Notes under the pieces: generated by a model
The model's database searches: none
What the model was told of the DNA's origin: nothing
What the model saw: the letters and a program-made list of their open reading frames with translations, nothing else
Translations under genes and position numbers: made by a program
Part shown: piece after piece, positions 49,594 to 57,861 of the stretch
Numbering within the stretch: the first letter of the stretch is position 1
Layout of the letters: each line of letters begins with the position of its first letter
Source of the DNA: Actinacidiphila acididurans
GTDB lineage: Bacteria > Actinomycetota > Actinomycetes > Streptomycetales > Streptomycetaceae
Length of the DNA stretch: 64,000 nucleotides
NCBI RefSeq assembly: GCF_016918855.1
Contig: NZ_JADKYB010000002.1
Location: 62,001-126,000, forward strand
Direction of reading: 5' to 3'

Positions 49594-49702
49594 GATGCGC
49601 GAATGCGCCATGGCAGAATCCGGCCGGTCGGTGGACATTGTCCGGATCACCCCCTTCCTGGAAGGCTGTAAGCACCGCACCGGAGAGGAAGGGACCGGGC
49701 AA

Positions 49703-50485
49703 GTGCAGGACATCGAGTTCCGTACCGGACACCTGTGTGTCGACACGGACCCTGCGCTGTGCGTTCCCTGCCAGGAGCGGCTGGATCGGCAACTCGCCTT
49801 GCTTCCCCGGGTATACGGCGAGTTGGAGGTTGCGCTCGTACCGGCGCCGGACTCCGGCGACCGAGTGACCGGCACTGCCCGGCCCGGCATCCCCCTGAAC
49901 GGGCCGGCTGTCGAGGCGCGCGCCGACATTCGAGGCACTCTCGCCTCCTGGGCCGATCTGTTGGTCGAGGGCCGGACCGTCCGTCTCCCCCTACGGACGG
50001 TGCCGGCCCTCGCGGCTTTCCTCCGCCGGCACCTCGCCTGGCTCGCCGTTCACCCGGCAGCCGAGGACGCCGCGACGGAGATCGACACGCTGCTGCGGCG
50101 ATCCCTCGCGATCGCCCGGCCGCGTCACGACCGGCGGATCCCGGTGGGCCCGTGCATCGCCACGGCCTGCCGGGGCCGGCTCACCGCGGTGGCCCGCGAT
50201 CCGGGCACCGCGCTGCCGTCCGCGGTCGAGTGCGACACCGACCCCACCCACACCTGGCCCCCCGAGCGCTGGCGGGCCCTGTACCGCAATCAGCCCGCCG
50301 TCCCCAGCGGGCTGAGCGCCAAGCAGATCTCGTACGCCTGGCGGATACCCGCCGGCACCGTCCCCGGGCTCGCCGAAGTGCACCGGTGGCGCCGCCACAA
50401 GGACGGTCGCCAGGTCTACTACGCCCAGGAGGACGTCCTGGACACCCTCGGCCGCGACCGGCTGGAAAGGCGCACTCACGCCTGA
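49703..50485 (+). CDS. OvmZ-like hypothetical protein with Cys-rich N-terminus
   Basis: 260 residues from the GTG at 49703; an in-frame ATG at 49595 would add 36 residues that look less coding. The N-terminus HLCVDTDPALCVPCQERLDR has a CxxC-type putative zinc site, followed by QLALLPRVYGELEVALVP. The body has CIATACRGRLTAV and a C-terminal helix-turn-helix-like part (LSAKQISYAWRIPAGTVPGL, VHRWRRHKDGRQVYYAQEDV). These resemble OvmZ-type proteins of streptomycete accessory regions; function unknown. Confidence 0.6.
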   Translation: MQDIEFRTGHLCVDTDPALCVPCQERLDRQLALLPRVYGELEVALVPAPDSGDRVTGTARPGIPLNGPAVEARADIRGTLASWADLLVEGRTVRLPLRTVPALAAFLRRHLAWLAVHPAAEDAATEIDTLLRRSLAIARPRHDRRIPVGPCIATACRGRLTAVARDPGTALPSAVECDTDPTHTWPPERWRALYRNQPAVPSGLSAKQISYAWRIPAGTVPGLAEVHRWRRHKDGRQVYYAQEDVLDTLGRDRLERRTHA

Positions 50486-50920
50486 CCCGTGGCCCGTCCC
50501 CTCGGGCCCGCGCCGCGGCCCGGCCGCCGGCGTCCCCCGCGGGCCCGCCGGCCGGAGCACTTCCCGTCCGACCAGTTCCCAACCGTCACTTCCGACCCCA
50601 CCCCGACACAATTTCCACTCCGCGCACTCAGCCCACCTCGCCCACTTATTCCCCTCGGTCCACTTATTCCACGCCCACCGCTTCTCCCGCTTCCTCCACT
50701 TCTTCCGCCCGAGTCACGCGGATCGACTTCCGCCGCGGAATTCTCCCCACCGACCACAATTCTCCTGGAGCCCAGAATTCACCCGGAACGCGCGACGCAC
50801 ACGGAACGCAGAATTCCGGAAAACGTCCGGACGACGCGGGGCAACACAATGGCCCGCCGTTCGGGGCGGGCCACAGGTTGCTCGTGGGGGAGTAGCGAGC
50901 GGAAAACGGAATTCGTGTGC
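50486..50920. other. 435-bp compositionally atypical intergenic region
   Basis: No gene supported. The plus strand carries a long pyrimidine-rich tract (about 50570-50700) with repeated CACTTATTCC. Four GAATTC sites occur within 177 bp (50738, 50775, 50811, 50909), unusual for this GC content. It lies between the OvmZ-like gene and the stop of the NWWP-repeat gene, both ending into it. The composition suggests transferred or rapidly changing sequence. Confidence 0.55.
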
Positions 50921-51298
50921 TCAGATGGCGAGTTGGGCCGGCGCGGCGGGGGCTGTCGGCCACCAGTTGGCGGGGGCCACGGTCTGAACGTCGGTGGCGA
51001 GACCAGGCCACCAGTTGGCCTGGGAGGCGACCGCGTCGGTGGTGGCGCCCGGCCACCAGTTCGCGGGGGTGGCGAGCTCGGTGCCGGTGGCCCCGTCGGG
51101 CCACCAGTTGGCCGGAACAGCGACCGTCGCATCGGAGACGGACCCCGGCCACCAGTTTCCCGGAGCCGTCGTGCCGGGTTCGGCGCCGGCGGCAGGGGCA
51201 CTGGCCGCGGAGGCGATGGCCGTCCCGGCGGCGGACGACAGAACGAGCACCAGGGCCGCAACAGTGGAGTACTTGGCCGTGTACCGGATGCGCGACAT
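50921..51298 (-). CDS. Small secreted protein with five NWWP repeats (novel)
   Basis: 125 residues from the ATG at 51298 (AAGGA 6 nt upstream). Residues 1-34 are a signal peptide (YSTVAALVLVLSSAAGTAIA, cleavage near ASA or AAG). The rest is five tandem units containing NWWP at positions 48, 64, 80, 95 and 111, spaced 16, 16, 15 and 16 residues, usually preceded by PA and followed by G, with variable Ala/Thr/Asp/Val linkers. No Cys. No family recognised. Possibilities: a multi-core secreted peptide precursor, or a Trp-rich cell-wall or glycan-binding repeat protein. A LuxR-type regulator lies directly upstream on the same strand. Confidence 0.8.
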   Translation of the reverse strand: MSRIRYTAKYSTVAALVLVLSSAAGTAIASAASAPAAGAEPGTTAPGNWWPGSVSDATVAVPANWWPDGATGTELATPANWWPGATTDAVASQANWWPGLATDVQTVAPANWWPTAPAAPAQLAI

Positions 51299-51367
51299 GG
51301 TAATCCTTAGCGGGGGCAGGGGGACTCTCGCAGCACGACAATGGCTACGCGTTACAGATCTCAATAC

Positions 51368-51373
51368 TGTCAA
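51368..51373 (-). promoter_or_regulatory. Consensus -35 box (TTGACA) for the NWWP gene
   Basis: A perfect TTGACA on the minus strand, 70 nt upstream of the NWWP start and in an AT-richer stretch. A matching -10 is not obvious. It implies a separate promoter between the LuxR gene and the NWWP gene. Confidence 0.4.
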
Positions 51374-51436
51374 AACCAGACAGGCGAGGACCAGGTTCCG
51401 GTTGTGCGCACATGCGCACTGGCGCGAACGCGCAGG

Positions 51437-52441
51437 TCAGATGAGGCCGTGTGTAGAAGCGAGAACGCCCGCCTGGAAACGGCTGTCCGCCTGAAGATAC
51501 CGCATGATCTCCGACACCAGGCGACTCACGGTGCGCAATGACACCCCGAGTTTCCGCGCGATTCGTTCGTCGGTGAGTCCATTGGCGAGCAACCGCAGGG
51601 TTGTGCGGTGCTGTTCGGTGAGTGCGCCTTCGCCGTCGAAACCGCTCGCCGCCTTGGCCGAGTACGGCACCGACCGCAGCCAGCAGTCCTCGTAGAGCGC
51701 CACGTAGGAGCGTACGAGGGCCGGGCCGCGGATCATCATGACCGGGCCGGACGGGTCGTCGGGATCGGCCGACACCAGGGCGCTGTGACTGTCCGCGATC
51801 AGCAGGTCGAAGGGCACCTGCTGGGCCAGTCGCACCTCCACGCCGGTGGCCGCGAGGTCGGAGAGGTATTTGCGCTGTCGCGGGGCGGAATTGATGCTCT
51901 GCCCGTAAATGGCGCGAACCTGTACCCCGCGTTCCAGCAGGGCGGAGTCCGCGGCGAGTGAGTGGACGAGTACTTCCGAACCGGGCAGCGGGCCGGGATG
52001 CATGGAACCGGTGGCCTCGCTGATGGTGGCATTGAAGTCCTGGAGGAACTGCCGCCGCCGGTCCGCTTCGGTCAGCAGTTCGACCTCGATATCGGCGGTC
52101 TCGCGCATCACCGCGGGCCGGTATCGCTCTATCAGCGCCTCGGCGGCCTCCACGATCGACGACAATTCGTCCCGTTGCGCGCGCAGCGCCTCGCGCTGCC
52201 GCGCGAGGAGGGCGATCAACGCGGTGTCCGGCTCCACCGAGTCCACTTCTTCGGGTTGCCGGCCCGGACGTATCAGCCCCAGCTCGGACAATTCCGACCA
52301 GCCGGCCTTCGCTTCGGACTCGGTGAGGCCCAGCCGGGCCGCTGCCTCGTCCGGCGGCGTGGAACCGCCCGCGCGCAGGGCCTGGTAGAGGGCGAGCGCG
52401 ACATCGGCCGCATCCGCCCCACTCCGAACAGCACTGGCCAC
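51437..52441 (-). CDS. LuxR-type regulator with N-terminal TrmB-like winged helix
   Basis: 334 residues from the GTG at 52441 (GGGGGAA upstream). N-terminus ALYQALRAGGSTPPDEAAARL and LTESEAKAGWSELSELGLI is a TrmB/MarR-like winged helix. A coiled coil (ALRAQRDELSSIVEAAEALI) and a phospholipase-D-like sensor region follow (GVQVRAIYGQS, GVEVRLAQQVPFDLLIAD). The C-terminal LuxR helix-turn-helix is RTTLRLLANGLTDERIARKL, GVSLRTVSRLVSEIMRYL. Streptomycetes have many paralogues. It precedes the NWWP gene by 138 nt on the same strand and is its likely regulator. Confidence 0.85.
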   Translation of the reverse strand: MASAVRSGADAADVALALYQALRAGGSTPPDEAAARLGLTESEAKAGWSELSELGLIRPGRQPEEVDSVEPDTALIALLARQREALRAQRDELSSIVEAAEALIERYRPAVMRETADIEVELLTEADRRRQFLQDFNATISEATGSMHPGPLPGSEVLVHSLAADSALLERGVQVRAIYGQSINSAPRQRKYLSDLAATGVEVRLAQQVPFDLLIADSHSALVSADPDDPSGPVMMIRGPALVRSYVALYEDCWLRSVPYSAKAASGFDGEGALTEQHRTTLRLLANGLTDERIARKLGVSLRTVSRLVSEIMRYLQADSRFQAGVLASTHGLI

Positions 52442-52766
52442 GGCTTCCCCCTTTCATCACCGCGTTCCGGACCCCGAGGCGGACCGCGGTGTGGCGACAG
52501 CACCCGAAGCGACTTTAGCAACGGTTCAGTCCTGTGCCAGCGGCCGAGGTCACTCCGCTGAGGGCCGCGCACCCCATGCCGGCGATCCATAATCGATCAT
52601 TATCGGCGTCCGCGCTACTGTCCCGACAGGGCTCGGCTCACCGGTCAGGTCGCCGGACGGTGATCGAACCGGCGAACGGACCGGGGCCCGGACGCGGGTC
52701 CACGAGCGCCGGGCGGGTACCAAGAGGTGTGATGTCGGCGGAAAACGAACGGTAAAGGAGGCCGAA
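52442..52766. other. Divergent region with ATAAT/ATTAT inverted repeat
   Basis: 325 bp between the LuxR-type gene and the oxidoreductase. ATAATCGATCATTAT (52589-52603) is a 15-bp near-perfect palindrome, the most AT-rich spot in the region and a candidate operator or -10 region. A 73-codon open frame (52534-52755) has no ribosome-binding site or recognisable motif and is not called. Confidence 0.5.
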
Positions 52767-53870
52767 ATGCCGCTGCCCGTCGTACTGCCGGTCGCACTGA
52801 TCGGCGCCGGCAAGGTCGCCCACGCCGCCCACGTGAGAGAGATCCGCGACCTGCCGGACGACCTGCGGCTGGTCGCGGTGGTCGAACGCGACCTCGCCCA
52901 CGCGGCGGCCGTCACCGGCGGCCCGGCCGGTTTCCCGGACGCGGTGGTGTGTACGGACGTCGCGGACGCGGTACGCGCCGGCGCGCGCGCCGCCCTGGTG
53001 TGCACCCCCTGGTGGACCCACCGGGACGTGGTGCTGGAGTGCCTGGCCCAGGGGCTGCCGGTGCTGTGCGAGAAGCCGGTCGGCCTGGACCTCGCCGAGA
53101 TCGACGAGATGATCGCGGCCGAAGCCGCCGCCCAACTGCCGGTCGCCGCCGGCTACATGAAGCGGCACGACCCCATCGTGCGGATGTTCGTCGACCACTG
53201 CCGGGCGCACCTGGACCGGGCCCGCCGGCTCACCGTGGACATCCACGACCCCAACGCGCCGCACCAGGTCGCGCACCTGATGCCGTACCCCCCGCCGCCC
53301 TTCGGCCCGCAGCCGCCGGCCGCCCGCGCCGCACTGGCCGCGGCCCTGGGCCCGCAGGCGAGCCCGGAGCAGCAGGACGCGTACGCCCGCGGGCTCGGCG
53401 GGTCGCTGATCCACCAGGTCAACATCGTGCACGCGGTCCTCGACGGATCAGGGCGCGAGCTGGAGGGGCGGCTGCTGCACGCCGACCGGTGGGCCGGCAC
53501 CGACGGCGTGGGCTGCCGGTGGCGGCCGGACGGCGAGTTGGTGGTGGACCTCACCCACCAGCGGCTGCCCGAGCACCGCCGCTACCGGGAGGTGCTGGAG
53601 TTCACCGCGCAGGACACGGTCGCCACCCTCACGCTGCCCTCGCCGTACGCCCGCGACGAGGGCGCCCGGCTCGACATCGACACCTGGGACGCGGCCGGCG
53701 GCCTCGCCGATCGGCACACCCGCACCGCCGGCCCCGGCGCCACCGGCTTCCGCCGCCAGTTGCTGGCCTGGGCCCGCTCACTGTCCGGCGACGGCCCGCC
53801 GCTGCCCGGACTGGCCGAGGTACGCCGCGACGCCCGCGTGATGCGCGAGGCGGCGCTGCGGCTGTCCTGA
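52767..53870 (+). CDS. Gfo/Idh/MocA-family oxidoreductase
   Basis: 367 residues; very strong ribosome-binding site AAAGGAGG 7 nt upstream of the ATG. Rossmann motif VALIGAGKVAHAAHVREI, second strand VAVVERD, ALVCTPWWTHRDVVLECLAQ and the EKPVGLDLAEID motif with the catalytic Lys, as in inositol and sugar dehydrogenases. The C-terminal beta-sheet domain includes YMKRHDPIVRMFVDHC and the SLIHQVNIVHAVLDG stretch with the His. It oxidises an unidentified sugar or polyol with NAD(P). Confidence 0.9.
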   Translation: MPLPVVLPVALIGAGKVAHAAHVREIRDLPDDLRLVAVVERDLAHAAAVTGGPAGFPDAVVCTDVADAVRAGARAALVCTPWWTHRDVVLECLAQGLPVLCEKPVGLDLAEIDEMIAAEAAAQLPVAAGYMKRHDPIVRMFVDHCRAHLDRARRLTVDIHDPNAPHQVAHLMPYPPPPFGPQPPAARAALAAALGPQASPEQQDAYARGLGGSLIHQVNIVHAVLDGSGRELEGRLLHADRWAGTDGVGCRWRPDGELVVDLTHQRLPEHRRYREVLEFTAQDTVATLTLPSPYARDEGARLDIDTWDAAGGLADRHTRTAGPGATGFRRQLLAWARSLSGDGPPLPGLAEVRRDARVMREAALRLS

Positions 53871-54070
53871 ACCTGGCCGCCGGCCTGAACCTGCCGCCGG
53901 TCTGAACCCGATCGCTGTCCTGCGCCTGACCAGCGTCCCGAACCTGACCCCACCTCATCCGCCGTGGCCATTCGGCGGCTTCGTCAGGTGCATGCCCGTA
54001 TGGGCTGCGTGTGCGCGCCGGACCGGGGTAGCCGTAGGTCAAGGAGCCCCGATGTCCGGAGGTGACCGAC

Positions 54071-54607
54071 ATGCTGATCCTGGGTTTGCTGCTCCTTGCC
54101 GGTACGGCCGTATTCACCGGCATCGTGATCGGAGACAACCGAACCGGTCTCCCTGACCACAACGTGACGGTGTTCGGCCAGCACATCGCCACGATGAACT
54201 CGCTGGAGACCTTCTGCGCGGGTATCGCCCTCGCACTGATCTTCGCGTTCGGCCTGCTGCTCGTCGCGGCGGGCAGTGCCCACCACCGCCGCCGTACCCT
54301 GAAGATCCGCGCCGCCCGCAAGGACGCGGCGCAGGCCGCCAGGGAACGGGACGAACTGGCCGCGCGGCTGAACGCCGGCGACCCGTACGCCACCACCGGC
54401 GACCCGTACGCGAGCGACGCGGCGCCGACCGTCGCCGAGCCCGCCCCCTACACCGCCGATCGCTCCGCCGACACGAACCGGGCGCCGGACGCGGACAGCG
54501 TTCCGGAACCGGCCCGTGAGTCCGAGCCGTCCACCGGGTCCACCCGGGCCGTGACGGTCCCGGAGCGGAGCCACCGGCGCCACGCCCGGCACCTGTTCGG
54601 GCACTGA
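54071..54607 (+). CDS. Two-helix membrane protein
   Basis: 178 residues from the ATG at 54071 (GGAGGTG 6 nt upstream; an in-frame GTG at 54062 overlaps the Shine-Dalgarno). TM1 LILGLLLLAGTAVFTGIVIG, an external loop NRTGLPDHNVTVFGQHIATM, TM2 AGIALALIFAFGLLLVAAG, then a basic, coiled-coil-like and disordered cytoplasmic tail (AARKDAAQAARERDELAARL). Similar small membrane proteins are common in streptomycetes; no function known. Confidence 0.75.
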   Translation: MLILGLLLLAGTAVFTGIVIGDNRTGLPDHNVTVFGQHIATMNSLETFCAGIALALIFAFGLLLVAAGSAHHRRRTLKIRAARKDAAQAARERDELAARLNAGDPYATTGDPYASDAAPTVAEPAPYTADRSADTNRAPDADSVPEPARESEPSTGSTRAVTVPERSHRRHARHLFGH

Positions 54608-54660
54608 GAACGCGGACCGCACCCGCGGCCCGTCACCCCGCACAATCCTCGACTGTTGTG

Positions 54661-54703
54661 CACACGGTCCCCCCGCCCGGCATCCGGGCGGGGGGACCGT
54701 GTG
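54661..54703. terminator. Bidirectional terminator
   Basis: A perfect 20-bp stem, CACACGGTCCCCCCGCCCGG (54661-54680) and its reverse complement (54684-54703), with a 3-nt CAT loop, lies between two convergent genes. Confidence 0.9.
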
Positions 54704-54736
54704 TGCGCGTGCGCTACGGCAGGGGCCAGGCCAGCC

Positions 54737-56635
54737 TCAGCCGTCGATGCGGTGGGTGGTCCAGAAGGACGTCAGGTCGGTGCTGGTCGCCGCCTGGGCC
54801 GCCGCCTTGAACTCGGCGGTGGTGGACACCCCGTACCAGTGCGCCGCCGCGTAGTCGTGCAGCAGCGTGGTCATCGCGGAGTCGCCGATCAGCCGCCGCA
54901 GGTCGTGCAGCGCGCACTTGCCGTACCCGTAGACCACCGTGGAGTACCGGGAGGAGTGCGCGTCCCAGTACGCCATCGAGTTGGTGATCTTCTCCGCGGA
55001 CGACGCCCACGAGACGCTGTTCCAGCAGTTCGTGCCCGTCTTGCCCTCGGCGATGTCGGTGGAGTAGTCGGCGAACGCCTCGTCCAGCCACGGGTTGTTG
55101 TACTCGTCGTCGCCGACGATGCCGTACCACCACTGGTGGGCCAGTTCATGGGTGAGCGCGTTGCTGTCCACCAGGTCGAGCACGAAGCCGGGGTACTCCA
55201 TGCCGCCGAACCAGAAGTTGTTGTCCAGCACGGCGTCCACCTCGGTGTACGGGTAGGCGCCGAACCGGCCGGCGTGCGCGTCGACCGCCGACTCGGAGGT
55301 GGACAGCATCGACTGGGCGCTGCTGGTGCTGATCCCGCTCACCGCGTACACGTTGACCTTCACCCCGCCCGGTGAGGTGCCCGACACCTTGCTGAACGCG
55401 CCCGCCGCCCAGGCGAAGTCGCGCACCTTGGTGGCGGTGGCCGTGGTGACCGTACGTCCCGAGGCGCCGGGGGTGTCCACCGAGGTGCCGGTGGCCGGGA
55501 CCAGCAGGGAGGTGGGGTGGTCCAGGGTCACCCGGAAGTCCGCGGCCAGCGAGTAGAAGCTCTCGCCGTTGTTCGTGTACGGGTCCAGGTGCCAGCCCGA
55601 GGCGTCCCGGATCGCCAGCACCGGCAGCGCGTTGCCGATGAAGCTGAACGCCCCGTCGCGCCCGAACCGGTCCGCGCCGCTGGGCACCGCGATCTTCAGG
55701 TCGAACCCGACCGTGCCCGACTGGCCCTGGGCCAGCGGCGCCGGCAGGGTGACGTCCAGCGCGGTGCAGCCCACCGAGAGCGCGCCCGCCGTGCCGCCGG
55801 TCACGTTGGTGACCGTGATCGGCGTGGTCGGGCAGGAGCCGTGGTAGTTGTCCCACAGCCGCAGGTAGACGTCGTTCAGCGGGGTCGCCGAGGCGTTGGT
55901 GAAGGTCACGCTCTCGTGGCCGTTCCAGTTCGCGCCGGTGCTGTCGCTGGTCAGGCTCACCGTGTACGCGGGCGCGGCCGGGGTACGGGTCGCGTCCGAC
56001 GGCGGCGGGGTGGTGGGCGGCGGCGTGGTCGGGGGCGGGGTCGTGCCGTCGCCCGAGGTGTTCAGCGCGACGTCGTCCAGCACGAAGCTGGTCTGCAGGC
56101 TCGAGTCCTCGGCGCCGGTGATCGCCAGGCTCGCGCTCTGCCCGGCGAACGCGGACGCGTCGATCGTCTTCTGCACGTAGCCGGTGCCGGCGTCCAGGTT
56201 GGAGTACGTGGCCAGGGTCGTGCTGCCGAGCTTGACGGTCAGCTTGTCGTACGCCGTGGAGGTGCTGGTCTCGGCGGTGTCGACGTGCAGCCAGAACGTG
56301 AGGGTGGCGGTGGTGCAGCCGGCCGGGATCGCCAGCGACTGGGAGAGCGTGTCGGTGTGCGTGCTGCCGTAGCCGTCCAGCCAGGCGAAGGAGCTGCCGG
56401 TGTGGGCGCTCTCGCCGCCGCCGGTGGTGATCACGCCGCTGGAGCTGGTCCACGGTGACGTGCCGCTCTCGAAGCCGCCGTTGGCGACCACCTGGGCCGG
56501 GGTGCAGGCCGCCGGGGCCGCGGCGGCCAGCGGGGTGCCCGCGGCGCCCGCCGCGCCGGCCAGGGCGACGCTCGCCGCGAGGGCGAGGCCGGCCGCTCCG
56601 GCGCCGGCGATCAGGGACAGTCGTCGGTTCCTCAT
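54737..56635 (-). CDS. Secreted M1-family (gluzincin) metallopeptidase with N-terminal CBM-like module
   Basis: 632 residues from the ATG at 56635. Signal peptide LSLIAGAGAAGLALAASVAL. Residues 45-190 are a beta-sandwich module (ANGGFESGTSPWTSSS ... VLDDVALNTSG), then a Pro/Thr linker. The peptidase part has the M1 substrate motif GGMEYPG and zinc site HELAHQWW with the downstream Glu in WLDEAFADY. M1 enzymes remove N-terminal residues from peptides; here outside the cell. The CBM-like module shares a start with the one in the chitinase. Confidence 0.9.
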   Translation of the reverse strand: MRNRRLSLIAGAGAAGLALAASVALAGAAGAAGTPLAAAAPAACTPAQVVANGGFESGTSPWTSSSGVITTGGGESAHTGSSFAWLDGYGSTHTDTLSQSLAIPAGCTTATLTFWLHVDTAETSTSTAYDKLTVKLGSTTLATYSNLDAGTGYVQKTIDASAFAGQSASLAITGAEDSSLQTSFVLDDVALNTSGDGTTPPPTTPPPTTPPPSDATRTPAAPAYTVSLTSDSTGANWNGHESVTFTNASATPLNDVYLRLWDNYHGSCPTTPITVTNVTGGTAGALSVGCTALDVTLPAPLAQGQSGTVGFDLKIAVPSGADRFGRDGAFSFIGNALPVLAIRDASGWHLDPYTNNGESFYSLAADFRVTLDHPTSLLVPATGTSVDTPGASGRTVTTATATKVRDFAWAAGAFSKVSGTSPGGVKVNVYAVSGISTSSAQSMLSTSESAVDAHAGRFGAYPYTEVDAVLDNNFWFGGMEYPGFVLDLVDSNALTHELAHQWWYGIVGDDEYNNPWLDEAFADYSTDIAEGKTGTNCWNSVSWASSAEKITNSMAYWDAHSSRYSTVVYGYGKCALHDLRRLIGDSAMTTLLHDYAAAHWYGVSTTAEFKAAAQAATSTDLTSFWTTHRIDG

Positions 56636-56830
56636 CGTCTCATCGGGTCCTCTCGGTGGGGGGATGAGCCGTACGAAACGGGACCGTGCGGTGGAAAAGG
56701 CCCCGTTGTGCGGGGCCTTGCCCAGAGTGTGCACATGACAATGCTGTGAGCGGTAGAGGGCGTGGGGCGGATGTCCCCCCGGGGTGGTCGCCCGTTGGGG
56801 GCGGGTGCGGTTCGGGGCGGGCCGGCCGGG

Positions 56831-57577
56831 TCAGTCCTGGCGGCCGGAGGCGAGGGCGGCGAAGCGGAGGGCGACGTCGCGCCAGACGCGGGCGGATTCC
56901 GGTTCGTCGGCGAGGGCCCGGTGGTGGAGGGCGCCGCGGTCGAGGCCGTGCGGGGTGAGGCGGGCCGGGTCCCAGCGGGTCAGGCGGTCCGCGGCGGCCT
57001 CGGGGTGGAACTGGACGCCCCAGGCCCTGCTGCCCACCCGGAAGGCCTGGTAGGGGCAGCGCTCGCTGCTGGCCAGCCAGCTCGCTCCGGCCGGCAGCCG
57101 GACGATCCGGTCCACGTGGTTCTCGATCGCGGTCGGCCGCTGCGGCAGGTCCCGGAAGAGCGGGTCACGCGCCGCCTCGGCCCGCAGCGCGAGCCGCGTG
57201 CTGCCGAACTCCGGCTCCCCGGACCGCCCTTCCACCGCGCCGCCGGCGACCTGCGCCAGCATCTGGCCGCCCAGGCAGATCCCGAACACCGGGACCTGGT
57301 CCGTCAGCGCTTGCGCGACCAGCGCGCGTACCGGGCGCAGCCACGGCGCCCGCTCGTCCTCGTCCGGCAGGAAGCCCCCGCCCAGCACCACCAGGGCGGC
57401 GTAGGACGTGAGTTCGTCCGGCACCCGCGCGCCCGGCTCGTACGCCCGGACCACCTCCGCGCCCAGCCCGCCCTCGGCGAGCCACCCGGCCCACCGGCCC
57501 AGGTCCCCCGACACGGTGTTCTGCACGACCAGTGCCGTGGCTCCGCCCGCCACCCCGCCCGCCACCCCGTCCGTCAC
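56831..57577 (-). CDS. Class I glutamine amidotransferase
   Basis: 248 residues from the GTG at 57577 (GGGAGG upstream). Active-site Cys in VFGICLGGQMLAQ, oxyanion glycines in VLGGGFLPDEDERAPWLRPV and the His-x-Glu of GVQFHPEAAADRL form the GATase1 triad. Stand-alone members act on gamma-glutamyl compounds or on unknown substrates; no synthetase partner lies alongside. Cytoplasmic. Confidence 0.93.
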   Translation of the reverse strand: MTDGVAGGVAGGATALVVQNTVSGDLGRWAGWLAEGGLGAEVVRAYEPGARVPDELTSYAALVVLGGGFLPDEDERAPWLRPVRALVAQALTDQVPVFGICLGGQMLAQVAGGAVEGRSGEPEFGSTRLALRAEAARDPLFRDLPQRPTAIENHVDRIVRLPAGASWLASSERCPYQAFRVGSRAWGVQFHPEAAADRLTRWDPARLTPHGLDRGALHHRALADEPESARVWRDVALRFAALASGRQD

Positions 57578-57861
57578 CCGGTCCTCCCGCTGTCCGTGCC
57601 GTCCTTGATCCGCCGCTCATTGTCGTCCTCCCCCAGCCCGGCGGCCGGGGGTGCCCCCAGCCGGGTCGTGCCGGTGGCGGGGCCCGGAGATCGTCGCCCG
57701 CGGAAACGGTCCGTTCCCTTGACAGTTCCTCCGCGCGTTGGTGACATCTGACGGGTCACGTTTGATCGTGTTTGCAATCTCCCCTCAACTCCCCCCATTT
57801 CCCGCACAAATCCACAGGTGTGCGGCCGCGCGGTCAGGGCGCGGCCAAGGAGGAGAACCCG

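Noticed and set aside
52534..52755. 73-codon frame before the Gfo/Idh gene
   Set aside because: No ribosome-binding site or motif; it includes the palindrome and likely promoter region.
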